Shown in pieces: positions 23,884 to 32,869 of a stretch of DNA of 64,000 bases (the stretch's first letter is position 1; each line of letters opens with the position of its first letter). Both the position numbers and the translations under genes were made by a program. Source of the DNA: Natronorubrum daqingense (GTDB lineage: Archaea; Halobacteriota; Halobacteria; Halobacteriales; Natrialbaceae); assembly GCF_001971705.1 (NCBI RefSeq), contig NZ_CP019327.1:2232001-2296000 (forward strand), read 5' to 3'. Below the pieces are notes generated by a model. That model saw nothing but the letters and a program-made list of their open reading frames with translations. It searched no databases and had not been told where the DNA came from.

Positions 23884-24933
23884 ATGAGTGACGACGGTTC
23901 CACGCCGAGTGACACGATGGCAGAGCGAAGCGACGACCCAACCTTGAAACACGAGTTTCTGTTGAACGCGAATCGCTGGCTCGTCACGGTCTGGTTGATG
24001 GTGTTCGTCTTCGTCGGTCTGCTCGTCGTCAGCCACGTCAGCCCCGTCTCGCTCCCGGCGTTGATGGGCGAGAAAGAACCCGTTCACACGCTCTTTCAGG
24101 CGCTCGTAACGGCCCTGATCACCGGTGTCACCCTCGTCGTGACGATCAACTCGCTCGTGCTCTCACAGGAACTGGGTGCCGTCGAGGACCAACGAGGCCG
24201 ACTCGAGGGCGCACTCGAGTTTCGGGAAGATATCGAGAAGTCGATCGACGCGCCGATCAGCCCGCCGGAGCCGTCCTCGTTCATGCAAGCAATTATTGCC
24301 GCCTCACAGGAGCGTGCGAGCGAGTTCAAGCGAACCGTCTCCGATAGCCACGACGACGAACTCATCGAGCGCGTCGACGACTTTACCGATAACCTGACGA
24401 CCCACGCCGATTCGATCGAAGCCGACCTCGAGAACGCTCAGTTCGGCACGTACGGCGTGATCAAGTCGGCACTGGACTACAACTACTCCTGGAAGATCTT
24501 TCGCGCCCGCCGGATCAAAAACGCCCACGTCGACTCCTTCGACGAGGAGGCGACCGAGGCCTACGAGGACCTCCTCGAGTCGCTCAAACTCTTCGGCCTC
24601 GCCCGTGAGCACTTCAAGACGCTGTACTTCCAGTGGGAACTCATCAACCTCTCGCGAGCGATGATGTACGTCGCGATCCCCGCGCTGGTCGTCACGATGT
24701 CCATGCTGCTCTTTTTCGACGCGGACGCCGTCAGCGGGACCCTCCTCGGCATTGACGCCACCGTCTGGGTAGTCGCGCTGACGTCGACCATCGCCGTCAC
24801 CCCCTTCCTCCTGTTGATCGCGTTCGTCCTCCGCATCGCGACGATGGCCAAACGAACGCTCGCCATCGGCCCGTTCATCCTCCGGGACTCGAGTCGCGGC
24901 GAGGAGATCGACTGGAGTAACGATTCGGAGTGA
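23884..24933 (+). CDS. Four-helix membrane protein, paralogue 3 of 3
   Basis: 349 residues, 123 nt downstream of paralogue 2. Same plan: two N-terminal helices (about 33-55, 72-97), a soluble helical domain of about 155 residues, and two C-terminal helices. The motif after helix 2 is TINSLVLSQELGAVEDQRGR and the pre-helix-3 block is REHFKTLYFQWELINLSRAM. The soluble part is predicted mostly helical (EDIEKSIDAPISPPEPSSFM). The strictest conservation is around the soluble/helix junctions rather than inside the helices, as expected if those junctions form a gate or subunit interface. Function unknown. Confidence 0.82.
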   Translation: MSDDGSTPSDTMAERSDDPTLKHEFLLNANRWLVTVWLMVFVFVGLLVVSHVSPVSLPALMGEKEPVHTLFQALVTALITGVTLVVTINSLVLSQELGAVEDQRGRLEGALEFREDIEKSIDAPISPPEPSSFMQAIIAASQERASEFKRTVSDSHDDELIERVDDFTDNLTTHADSIEADLENAQFGTYGVIKSALDYNYSWKIFRARRIKNAHVDSFDEEATEAYEDLLESLKLFGLAREHFKTLYFQWELINLSRAMMYVAIPALVVTMSMLLFFDADAVSGTLLGIDATVWVVALTSTIAVTPFLLLIAFVLRIATMAKRTLAIGPFILRDSSRGEEIDWSNDSE

Positions 24934-24991
24934 GGACTCACGCTGTCGTCCCCACCCGGGTTACTTCGGCTCCGGCGTCGGAGACGAACGC

Positions 24992-25276
24992 ATGGCCCAC
25001 ACAGCCACCGACGAGGTCCGCGTCTGGTTAGTCGAACGGACGTACTCGGACGATGAGCAAAATCTGATCATCCTCACCTACGCGACGACCGACGGCGACC
25101 AATACTTCCGCAAGGAGCGCGCGCTCACCTCGTTTACGGACGCTCGAGACACGACCGCAGCAGTCGAGGTCGAACCCACGAATCTCGGGAACGTCGAGGA
25201 TTCCGAGCAGCGAGCGAACTATGCTGCCGAAGCGAAACGGATGGCGGAGGTCCACGAACCCGACGACGTCATCTGA
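24992..25276 (+). CDS. Small haloarchaeal hypothetical protein
   Basis: 94 residues. A strand-rich N-terminal half (DEVRVWLVERTYSDDEQNLI, LTYATTDGDQYFRKERALTS) is followed by an acidic helix with EQRANYAAEAKRMAEVHEPD. The WLVER-TY-DE-N-I-L-YAT-DG pattern looks like a conserved single-domain family of haloarchaea, but I do not recall any function. It follows paralogue 3 by 58 nt on the same strand, so read-through transcription is likely. It converges with the cupin gene, 39 nt away. Confidence 0.7.
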   Translation: MAHTATDEVRVWLVERTYSDDEQNLIILTYATTDGDQYFRKERALTSFTDARDTTAAVEVEPTNLGNVEDSEQRANYAAEAKRMAEVHEPDDVI

Positions 25277-25315
25277 AACGTGCGTCTGGGGACGCGAAAC
25301 GCTCGATTCGCGAGG

Positions 25316-25660
25316 TTACAGCGGCGCGCCCACGAGCACCAGTTTCACGCGCTCGTCGCCGCGGTTGAAGATCTGTCGTGATTCCTCCGAATCGAGTCGG
25401 AGCAGGTCGTCTTCCTCGAGGGTCACCGTCTCGTCTCGGTCGGTCAGTTCGACCTCGGCACTGCCGCTCGCGACGTAGTAGATCTCCTCCTGGTCGGTGT
25501 GAGTCTCGTCGTGTTCTTTCCCCTTCCCGCCCGGCTCGAGTTCGAGGATCGAGAAGCCGATGTGGTCGGCCTCGAGTTCGTCTTTGAGAAACCACATGCC
25601 GCCGAACTCCTCGGGGACGACTGACTCCGGGTCGGTTTTGGACGCAGTATCGTAGCCCAT
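25316..25660 (-). CDS. Single-domain cupin protein
   Basis: 114 residues from MGYDTASKTDPESVVPEEFG. The two cupin motifs are present: GKGKEHDETHTDQEEIYYVASG (motif 1, with His, His and Glu metal ligands) around residues 49-70, and LRLDSEESRQIFNRGDERV (motif 2), where the usual metal His is replaced by Ser/Arg. Small cupins bind small ligands or metals; this may be a sugar- or acid-binding member. It is 135 nt downstream of the FAD/Fe-S oxidase, separated by tandem repeats. The metal site may be incomplete. Confidence 0.85.
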   Translation of the reverse strand: MGYDTASKTDPESVVPEEFGGMWFLKDELEADHIGFSILELEPGGKGKEHDETHTDQEEIYYVASGSAEVELTDRDETVTLEEDDLLRLDSEESRQIFNRGDERVKLVLVGAPL

Positions 25661-25740
25661 AGCTGGACAATCGACCGGCGTCGCCAAATCGGTGGGGGAA
25701 GCGGAAATCGGTCTGCCGGAGGAGTCGCCACGGCACTCCA

Positions 25741-25804
25741 CCGACGGGGCCTACTCGAGTCGCCGACGGGACCTACTCGAGTCGCCGATGAGGGCCTACT
25801 CGAG
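25741..25804. repeat. 22-nt tandem repeat spanning a gene's stop codon
   Basis: Two 22-nt units, 25741-25762 and 25763-25784, differ at one base (CCGACGGGGCC and CCGACGGGACC starts, each ending CTACTCGAGTCG). A third, diverged unit (25785-25804) contains the stop codon and last codons of the FAD/Fe-S oxidase at 25796. The repeat looks like outward duplication of the gene's 3' end. Confidence 0.8.
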
Positions 25805-28800
25805 GGCGGCGTCGACGAGTTCGATCGGGGTGGGCGGCTCCTCGGTCGCACCGGGTCGGTTCTCGAGTTGGGTTCGACAGGACGCCCCGGGAGCGACGAC
25901 GCGCTCGCCGTCGCTGTCGTCGACTTGCTCGTAGAGGATGGAGGCGATGGCGTCGCTCATCGAGGCGTGTTCGGCCTCGTAGCCGAAACTACCGGCCATG
26001 CCACAACAGCCCGAATCGAGGGGGTCGACGGCGTAGCCCGCCCGGCGAAGGACGCCGACGGCGTGGTGGTCCTTCGCGACGGCCTTCTGGTGGCAGTGGC
26101 CGTGGTAGACGAGATCCGACGCGACCCCATCAGCGAACGCCATCTCCTCGTCGAGTCGGAACGTGTCGACGTACTCGCAGACGCCGTAGGTCGCGTTCGC
26201 GACGCGTTCGGCCCGGTCGCTCGAGAGGAGGTCGAGGTAGTCGAGTTGGAACATGACCGCGTCCGAGGGCTCGACGACGACCACGTCCCAGCCGTCCTCG
26301 ACGAGCGGTTCGAGCCTCGAGACGTTCTTCCGAGCCGTCTCGCGAGCCTGCTCGAGGAAGCCCTTCGAGAACGCGGGGCGGCCGGTATCGCCGAGGTCGT
26401 CGGGAACCGTGACGTGAACGTTCGCAGCCTCGAGCGCTCGAACGGCGGCTTTGCCGGCTTCGGGGTGGCTGTGGTTGGTGTAGGTATCGGGATAACAGAC
26501 GACTTTTCGATCAGCGTCTGCCTCGCTGACCTGCGAGCCCCCTCGCGTCTCGAACCAGTCGCGAAACGTCTCCGAGTGGAATTTCGGCAGCGAGCGACTC
26601 GCGTCGATCCCGATCGTTTTCTCGAGGACCGTTCGCGCACCCGGCACCTTCGCCATCGCGTTCGAGAGGGGGGCGAGACGGGAGCCCCACGCCGAGAGCG
26701 TCGCGACGTTCGCGAAGAACCGATCGCGGAGCGTCGCCCCGTGTTCCTGGTGGTACTCGTGGGTCACCTCGGCTTTGAGCTTCGCCATGTCGACCTCGCT
26801 CGGGCAGTCGATCGCACAGCCCTTACAGCCGATACAGAGGCCCATCACCTCCTCGACGAACTCCTCCGAGGTCGCCTCCTCTGGCTCGAGATCGCCGCTC
26901 ATCGCCTGCCGGAGCGCGTTCGCTCGGCCGCGGGTGCTGGTGATCTCCTCGCGACTCGCGCGGAACGTCGGGCACATCACGCCGCCGGTCGTCTCCTGCT
27001 CGCCGCGACAGCCGCCACAGCCGTGACAGAGTTCGATCATCCCCTGCATGCCGTTGTCGTTCTCCCAGTGGAGTTCGGGCTCGAACCCGGATTCGAAGTG
27101 GTAGTCGGTGTCGAATCGAAGGTGCTCGCGCAGGTCGGTCGGATCGTCGTCGCGGAAGACGACCTGTCCCGGATTCAGGAGCCAGTCGGGGTCGAACGCC
27201 GTCTTGAGGTCCTGAAAGCGCTCCCAGAGTTCGTCGCCGTAGAGCTTCTGGTTCCACTGTGTGCGAGCGCGGCCGTCGCCGTGTTCGCCCGACACCGAAC
27301 CGCCCAACTCGACCACGAGGTCTGTCGCGTCGTCGGCGATCCTGTGAAGCTGATCCATTCCGATCTCGCTCTTCGTGTTCACCAGCGGACGGATGTGCAA
27401 CACGCCCGGGCCGGCGTGGGCGTAGAAGCTGGCGTACGTGTCGTGGTCCTCGAGAATTTCCTCGAACCGTTCGACGAACTCGGGCAACTGTGCCGGCGGA
27501 ATTGCCGTGTCCTCGATGAACGAGATGTGCTTGGCGTCGGTCGTCCGCGAGAGCAAGATCGGCAGGCCGGACTTGCGGAGCTTCCAGAGCTGTGCGCGCT
27601 CTTCGTCGTCGTAGGCCTCGAGCGCCTCGAGTGCGAGGGTCTCGGCCTCCGCCTCGGGTGTCGATGGCGCGTCGGCTGGCACGTCTCCGGCGGGGCTCGC
27701 CGAGGGGACGCGATCGGCGAGCAAGCCGGCGACCTGTTCCTTCCCGTGTTCGGCGTCGTCGGCGTAGAACTCGACGAGCAAGACGGCGTTCGTCCCCTCG
27801 GGCAACATCGCGGCGACGGGGCCGAACTCCGCCGTGTCGCGGGCGAGGTCGATCAACACGTCGTCCAACACTTCGACCGCCGCGGGGTCGTGTTCGAGGA
27901 TCGGCGCGACGTCGCGCATCGCGTCGTGGAGGTCCGAGTAGCACAGGAGGGAGACCGACTTCGTCTCGGGGACGGGCTCGAGCGAGACGGTCGCTTCGGT
28001 GACGATGGCGAGCGTACCCTCGCTGCCGGCCAACAGTCGCGCGAGGTTGACGGTCCCCGCTTCGCCGGTTTCCTGGCCGCCGGGCAGAGGCTTCCCGCGA
28101 GCCTCGGCGACGAGGCGGTCGAGGTTGTACCCCGAGACGTTTCGCTTGAGGTCGGGGTACGCCTCCTCGATCAGGTCGCCGTCCTCCTCGACGATCCGAC
28201 TGACCTCGGCGTAGATTCGCGCCTCGAGGTCGCCGTCCGGGTCGCCGCGCTCGGCGAGTTCCTCGAGCGTCACCTCGCCGAACGTGGTTTGGGTCCCGTC
28301 GGCGAGGACAGCCTCGACGGACTCGATGTAGGCGTCCGTCTTGCCGTACTTCAGCGAGTGCGAGCCCGTCGAGTTGTTGCCGATCGCGCCGCCGATGGCG
28401 CTCTTGTCGCCCCACGCGGGGTCCGGCGCGAACTTCAGGTCGTGGTCCGCGAGCGTTTCGTTGAGCGTTCCGAGGATCGTTCCGGGCTGAACCGTCGCCG
28501 TTCGTTCGCGAGTGTCGATCTCGAGCACGTCGTTCATGTGGCGCGTGAAGTCGAGCACGACGGCCCGGTTGACGGTCTGACCGGCGAGACTCGTCCCGCC
28601 GCCTCGCGGGAGAATCGGAATCGATCTCGTGTGACAGTACTCGACGATCCCGACGACGTCGGCCGTCGATTCCGGGAACGCGACGGCGATCGGCGTCAGC
28701 TCGTACGCGCTGGCGTCGGTCGCGTAGAGTTCGCGGGAGTAAGAGTCGGCGCGAATCGAACACTCGACGAGCGCCTCGAGGTCGTCGACTAGCGCCGGAC

Positions 28801-28876
28801 GGTCGACGTCGTCACTTCGATAGTCGTAGTTCGCGCGTCGGTCGGTAGCCGGATCGGCGCTCGGCTCCAGAGACAT
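25796..28876 (-). CDS. FAD-binding and Fe-S-binding D-lactate-dehydrogenase-like oxidoreductase
   Basis: 1026 residues, a fusion of a GlcD-type flavoprotein and a GlpC/CCG-type iron-sulfur part. The FAD PCMH domain has ILPRGGGTSLAGQTV near residue 95 and AIGGAIGNNSTGSHSLKYGK near 165; the C-terminal FAD-oxidase domain contains HAGPGVLHIRPLVNT and GSVSGEHGDGRAR. Two ferredoxin-type clusters follow, CHGCGGCRGEQ near 617 and CIGCKGCAIDCPSEVDM near 682, then a CCG domain (SGCCGMAGSFGYE near 955). Such membrane-associated enzymes oxidise D-lactate, glycolate or D-2-hydroxyglutarate and pass electrons to the quinone pool. Substrate cannot be fixed from the sequence. Single-gene unit. Confidence 0.9.
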   Translation of the reverse strand: MSLEPSADPATDRRANYDYRSDDVDRPALVDDLEALVECSIRADSYSRELYATDASAYELTPIAVAFPESTADVVGIVEYCHTRSIPILPRGGGTSLAGQTVNRAVVLDFTRHMNDVLEIDTRERTATVQPGTILGTLNETLADHDLKFAPDPAWGDKSAIGGAIGNNSTGSHSLKYGKTDAYIESVEAVLADGTQTTFGEVTLEELAERGDPDGDLEARIYAEVSRIVEEDGDLIEEAYPDLKRNVSGYNLDRLVAEARGKPLPGGQETGEAGTVNLARLLAGSEGTLAIVTEATVSLEPVPETKSVSLLCYSDLHDAMRDVAPILEHDPAAVEVLDDVLIDLARDTAEFGPVAAMLPEGTNAVLLVEFYADDAEHGKEQVAGLLADRVPSASPAGDVPADAPSTPEAEAETLALEALEAYDDEERAQLWKLRKSGLPILLSRTTDAKHISFIEDTAIPPAQLPEFVERFEEILEDHDTYASFYAHAGPGVLHIRPLVNTKSEIGMDQLHRIADDATDLVVELGGSVSGEHGDGRARTQWNQKLYGDELWERFQDLKTAFDPDWLLNPGQVVFRDDDPTDLREHLRFDTDYHFESGFEPELHWENDNGMQGMIELCHGCGGCRGEQETTGGVMCPTFRASREEITSTRGRANALRQAMSGDLEPEEATSEEFVEEVMGLCIGCKGCAIDCPSEVDMAKLKAEVTHEYHQEHGATLRDRFFANVATLSAWGSRLAPLSNAMAKVPGARTVLEKTIGIDASRSLPKFHSETFRDWFETRGGSQVSEADADRKVVCYPDTYTNHSHPEAGKAAVRALEAANVHVTVPDDLGDTGRPAFSKGFLEQARETARKNVSRLEPLVEDGWDVVVVEPSDAVMFQLDYLDLLSSDRAERVANATYGVCEYVDTFRLDEEMAFADGVASDLVYHGHCHQKAVAKDHHAVGVLRRAGYAVDPLDSGCCGMAGSFGYEAEHASMSDAIASILYEQVDDSDGERVVAPGASCRTQLENRPGATEEPPTPIELVDAALE

Positions 28877-29014
28877 GTGGGTCCCTTACGCACAGGTGGC
28901 TAAAAGGCTCAGCATTACCGAAGATACCACGACCGATCGCGTTCGTGTCTGAAATGTAACTCGAGGTGATCGCGATCGACGCTCGCGCAAAAACGGTAGT
29001 CGCTCGACAACGAA

Positions 29015-29533
29015 TTACTCGTAATCGACGGAGACGGACTCGAGGACGACGTCCTCTCGTGGCTGGTCGTTCGCGTCGGTGTCGACGTTGCCGATTTCCT
29101 CGACGACGTCCATGCCGTCGGTAACCTTCCCAAAGACGGAGTGGCGGCCGTCGAGGTGTGGCTGTGCGTCGAGGGTGATGAAGAACTGCGAGCCGTTCGT
29201 GTTCGGGCCGGAGTTCGCCATGCTCAGGACGCCGGCGTCGTCGTGACGGAGGTCGTCGTGGAACTCGTCGTCGAACTGGTAGCCGGGGCCGCCGCGGCCG
29301 GTTTCGGTCGGGTCGCCGCCCTGAATCATGAAGCCCTCGATGATGCGATGGAAGGCGACGTCGTCGTACAGCGGCTCGCCGTCGACTTCTTCGCCCGTCT
29401 CGGGGTCCTCCCAGGTCTTGCCCCCGGTCGCGAGTCCGACGAAGTTGTCGACCGTGCTCGGCGCGCGCTCGTCGTACAGTTCGACATCGATGTCTCCCTT
29501 GTTCGTGTGGAGTGTCGCAGTAACGTCTCCCAT
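29015..29533 (-). CDS. Cyclophilin-type peptidyl-prolyl isomerase
   Basis: 172 residues from MGDVTATLHTNKGDIDVELY. The catalytic segment is complete: DVAFHRIIEGFMIQGGDPTE (Arg and Phe/Gln of the active site), MANSGPNTNGSQFFIT and HLDGRHSVFGKVTDGMDVV. It has no signal peptide, so it is cytoplasmic, catalysing cis-trans isomerisation of prolyl peptide bonds during folding. Loop GKTWEDPETGEEVDGEPLYD between strands is the acidic halophile version. It is divergent from the M14-like gene across 200 nt. The start at 29531-29533 is preferred over a longer frame upstream that lacks cyclophilin similarity. Confidence 0.95.
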   Translation of the reverse strand: MGDVTATLHTNKGDIDVELYDERAPSTVDNFVGLATGGKTWEDPETGEEVDGEPLYDDVAFHRIIEGFMIQGGDPTETGRGGPGYQFDDEFHDDLRHDDAGVLSMANSGPNTNGSQFFITLDAQPHLDGRHSVFGKVTDGMDVVEEIGNVDTDANDQPREDVVLESVSVDYE

Positions 29534-29733
29534 ACGCACGACGACGGTCGGCCGAGTGAAAACGGTAGTGGTCTCGAGTCGCCGAAACCGAACGTTTTGC
29601 GCGTGAGTCGGATCCACGGACGACACGCGAGACGACCTCGAACTCGAGACGCCACCGCGACCAGCGCCGCTCGGTGTTCCGTGCGTGACGGACGGCCGCA
29701 GCTACATACGACAGGCCGTGGAATAGTCCGCCA

Positions 29734-30705
29734 ATGACGGACGGAACGCACACGACCGAGGAGGTGACCCTCGCACGTCTCCCCTCGGGCGTGGCGCTGA
29801 GCACGACGATTCATACGTACGTGGGCGACGAGGACGGCCCGACGCTCTACGTGCAAGCCGCCCAGCACGGCCGCGAGATCAACGGCACCGAGACGCTCCG
29901 TCGGTTTCACGACCGACTGCCACTCGAGTCGCTGTCGGGAACGGTCGTCGCCGTTCCCGTCGCGAATCCGCTCACGTTCGATCTCGTCTCCTACGTCACG
30001 CCGGAGGAATTGGACAGCGTCAATCCGAACATGAACCGCGTCTGGCCGGGCGACGAATCGGGTAGCCTTCATCAGCGCATGGCCGCCCGTCTCTGGGAGG
30101 AAGCCGGCCGGGCCGACGCCATCGTCGACTTACACACGGGCAGCCCAGACATGCAGACCCACGTCGTCTACCGGGAGGGCGACGAGCGAGCGCGCCAACT
30201 CGCGCGGGCCTTCGGCACCGACCTCTTGCTCTCCGAGCAGGCCGACGACGACGCCGACGACGAGTGGCACCAGCGCGCGTTCTCGGGAAAGCTCCGCGTC
30301 GCCGCCGCCGAGGAGGGGATTCCGTCGATCACGCCCGAACTCTCCCACAAGGAACACATCCTCGAGACGGCCGTCGAAACGGGCGTCGAGGGCCTCCTCG
30401 ACGTCTGTCGCTCCCTCGAGATGCTCCCCGGCGAGGTGCCAGCGCGAGCGCAGACGGTCGCGCGAAACCACCTCGGGCAGGTGACGGCGACCGACGCCGG
30501 ATTGTTCCGCGCGAACCCGGGACTCGAGGTTGGAGAGCGCGTGACCGAGGGAACGGCGCTCGGAACGGTCTACGATCCGGCGACGTACGAACCGATTCAG
30601 GAGACGAGTGCGGATCGGGACGGAATTCTCTACGCGCTCACGCAGGAAGCGACCGTCGTCGGCGGCGACCAACTCGCGAGCGTCGCAGACATTCGAGACG
30701 AATAG
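29734..30705 (+). CDS. Succinylglutamate desuccinylase/aspartoacylase-family (M14-like) protein
   Basis: 323 residues. The zinc-carboxypeptidase core is visible: YVQAAQHGREINGTETLRRF with the His and Glu metal ligands near residue 50, VPVANPLTFDLVSY, SVNPNMNRVWPGDE, and IVDLHTGSPDMQTHVVYREG with the second His near 133. The C-terminal 80 residues form the beta-barrel typical of this family. Members hydrolyse N-acyl amino acids; the specific acyl group is not evident. It converges on the SDR gene with only 18 nt between. Alternative: ectoine-related deacetylase (DoeB-like), but no ectoine genes are nearby. Confidence 0.88.
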   Translation: MTDGTHTTEEVTLARLPSGVALSTTIHTYVGDEDGPTLYVQAAQHGREINGTETLRRFHDRLPLESLSGTVVAVPVANPLTFDLVSYVTPEELDSVNPNMNRVWPGDESGSLHQRMAARLWEEAGRADAIVDLHTGSPDMQTHVVYREGDERARQLARAFGTDLLLSEQADDDADDEWHQRAFSGKLRVAAAEEGIPSITPELSHKEHILETAVETGVEGLLDVCRSLEMLPGEVPARAQTVARNHLGQVTATDAGLFRANPGLEVGERVTEGTALGTVYDPATYEPIQETSADRDGILYALTQEATVVGGDQLASVADIRDE

Positions 30706-30723
30706 GGGCCAAGAGCGAGCGTC

Positions 30724-31482
30724 TCAGGCCGAGAATCCACCGTCGACGACCAGCCCGTGGCCGTTGACGAACGAGGACTCCTCGCTGGCCAGAAACAGGA
30801 TGGCGTCTGCGATCTCTTCGGGCTCTGCGAGGCGTTTTAGCGGGTATTGCGCGATCATCTGCTTGCGGGCCTTCTCCGGGTCATCCTGTCGCTCGAGGAA
30901 CTGATCGAGCAGCGAGGTTTCGGTGAAGCCGGGACAGACCGTGTTCGCGCGAACGCCGTAGGGGCCGGCCTCGGAGGCGACCGCGCGGGTCATGTTCAGG
31001 ACTGCACCCTTGCTCATCGAGTACGCGGCCTGCTTGGGAAGCCCGAGAATGCTCGCCAGCGACCCGACGTTGACGATTGCGCCGTGACCCTGCTCCTTGA
31101 GGTGGGGCAGCGCCGCGTGACAGCCGTTCCAGACGCCCTTGATGTTGATGTCGATGACGAAGTCCCGAATTTCGTCCTCGAGGCTCTCGAGGCTGCCACC
31201 GGGGTGGCCGGTCCCGGCGTTGTTGACCAGCACGTCGAGGCCGTGTTTTTCGGCGATAGCGTCGATGACGGCGTGAAACTCCTCGCTATCGGTGACGTCG
31301 AGTTCGTAGAAGGTTGCCTCGCCGCCGTCTGCTTCGATGTCCGCGGCGACCTCCTCCCCACCGTCGGTGTCGACGTCGGTGACGATGACGTGTGCGCCCT
31401 CTTCGGCACAGCGTTCGGCCGTTGCCTGTCCAATTCCTGCCGCCGCACCGGTGATGACTACCGTCTTGTCCTCGAGTCTCAT
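30724..31482 (-). CDS. Short-chain dehydrogenase/reductase
   Basis: 252 residues from MRLEDKTVVITGAAAGIGQA. Classical SDR: cofactor motif TGAAAGIG at 11-18, acidic strand-2 end (VTDVDTDGG), which favours NAD(H), NNAG near 88, the catalytic Ser/Tyr/Lys in NVGSLASILG and AYSMSKGA near residues 140-160, and the C-terminal FLASEESSFVNGHGLVVDGG. It is soluble, about the usual 250 residues, and probably tetrameric. Substrate unknown. On the minus strand ahead of the catabolic-looking genes at 31701-35639; AT-rich sequence 25-30 nt upstream (about 31505-31512) could be its own TATA box. Confidence 0.92.
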   Translation of the reverse strand: MRLEDKTVVITGAAAGIGQATAERCAEEGAHVIVTDVDTDGGEEVAADIEADGGEATFYELDVTDSEEFHAVIDAIAEKHGLDVLVNNAGTGHPGGSLESLEDEIRDFVIDINIKGVWNGCHAALPHLKEQGHGAIVNVGSLASILGLPKQAAYSMSKGAVLNMTRAVASEAGPYGVRANTVCPGFTETSLLDQFLERQDDPEKARKQMIAQYPLKRLAEPEEIADAILFLASEESSFVNGHGLVVDGGFSA

Positions 31483-31700
31483 ACTCGCGTATCGCACGGC
31501 GAATACATAAATTCGTTCATCAAATTCGACGGATACAAATCCAGTGTTTCGAGTATCGGTCCGAATCGTAAACATCGGTAATTATCAGTTCGATGACAGC
31601 GCTTCGAGACGAACGTGTCTCACGTGTTCACGACGTCGCTGAATCGTTTCAAACACGCAATCGAAGCCGCCAGTGAAAACGCAACCGGCTACGCGCAGAA

Positions 31701-32768
31701 TCAGAACGCTCGGAGGGCTTCGAGCACTGCCTTCGCGCTCCCGTCGTCGATAACCGCTCGAGCCTCGTCTATTCCATCCTCGAGCGACGCGACGTCTTCT
31801 CGAGCGTGCATGCGGAGCGCGCCGTTGAGAGCGACGGCGTCCGCGAAGTGGTCGTCTCGTTCGCCCGAGAGCACGTCTTCGGTGATCGACGCCGAGTCGG
31901 TGGTGACGTCGTCGACGGCGAGATCGTCGTTTTCCATCTCCATGCCGTACTCGCCGGTCTCGATCTCGTAGTCCTCGAGTTCCTCACCGTGGTCCCACTC
32001 GGCAACCTTCGTGTAACCGGGTCGGATGTCGTCGTAGCCTTCCATTCCCTGGAAGAAGATCGCACGGGAGTACTCGAGTTCCGCGCTCTCCTCGATGAGA
32101 TCGGTCATCTTCTTCGCGAACGCGAGGTGATAGAACGAGCCGAGGTGGACGTCGGCATTCGCGGGGTTGGCGACGGTTTCGATCGTGTTGACGAACGTTC
32201 GGACGCCCATCTGGTCGCGGCGAGCGTAGAGGTCGTGGACGCCGGGGTTGAACGACGGCTGGTAGTAGAAGCCGAAGCCGGTTTCGTCGACCATCTCGGC
32301 GCTCTCCGCCGGCTCGAGTTGCGTTCGAACGCCGAGTTCGTCGAGGACGTGCTTGTAGGCGGTCGCCTTCTGCGTCGGGACGCGGTCGCCGGAGTGGACG
32401 ACGATCGGGGTTCCCGCGGCGGCGGCGACGAGGCCGGCACCCACGCCGAGGACGGCCGACGTGTGCTTGCCGTCGTAGTTCGCCCCGCAGTCGACCGGAT
32501 TCGCGTCGGGTTCGGCGGTGAGGACCGACTCCTCGCGCATGACGTCGGTGTAGCCCGCCAGTTCCTCGGGGTTGTTTCGCTTCCAGCGATTCGCGAGGAA
32601 GAACGCGCCGAGGGTCGTCTCGTCTGGCTCGCCGGCCAGAATGCGCTGGAAGGCCTCTCGAGCCTGCGCTCGAGTCATGTCGTCTGCGGACTTGGGACCG
32701 GAGCCGACGACTTCGGTCATCAGCCGCTTGAGCGGCCACTCGCCGAACGTCTGGGAAGTCTGCGCCAT
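31701..32768 (-). CDS. Anthranilate-phosphoribosyltransferase-like (TrpD2/YbiB-type) protein
   Basis: 355 residues from MAQTSQTFGEWPLKRLMTEV. It has the fold order of the glycosyltransferase family 3: an N-terminal helical domain (MTRAQAREAFQRILAGEPDE), then VDCGANYDGKHTSAVLGVGAG where canonical TrpD has the GTGGD phosphate loop, and PIVVHSGDRVPTQKATAYKH in place of the KHGNR motif. The altered loops argue against tryptophan synthesis; no other trp gene is nearby. TrpD2-type proteins bind nucleic acid or lack assigned reactions. It lies between the hydrolase (101 nt upstream) and the SDR, so it may take part in the same pathway. Start at the ATG 32766-32768. Confidence 0.8.
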   Translation of the reverse strand: MAQTSQTFGEWPLKRLMTEVVGSGPKSADDMTRAQAREAFQRILAGEPDETTLGAFFLANRWKRNNPEELAGYTDVMREESVLTAEPDANPVDCGANYDGKHTSAVLGVGAGLVAAAAGTPIVVHSGDRVPTQKATAYKHVLDELGVRTQLEPAESAEMVDETGFGFYYQPSFNPGVHDLYARRDQMGVRTFVNTIETVANPANADVHLGSFYHLAFAKKMTDLIEESAELEYSRAIFFQGMEGYDDIRPGYTKVAEWDHGEELEDYEIETGEYGMEMENDDLAVDDVTTDSASITEDVLSGERDDHFADAVALNGALRMHAREDVASLEDGIDEARAVIDDGSAKAVLEALRAF

Positions 32769-32869
32769 GTGTGTTCGTTGGGAAGCGCCGTGCAAAAACG
32801 TCCCGTTTCCGGGGAGGCGACCGAGTCACAAATGCGTGAGTCTACGAAAACGTCAACGGGGGAGCGCCC

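Noticed and set aside
25868-28792. 974-codon open frame on the plus strand
   Set aside because: It lies opposite the FAD/Fe-S oxidase, whose Fe-S, FAD and CCG motifs are intact. The plus-strand translation is an Arg/Val/Asp-rich antisense shadow without domain motifs.
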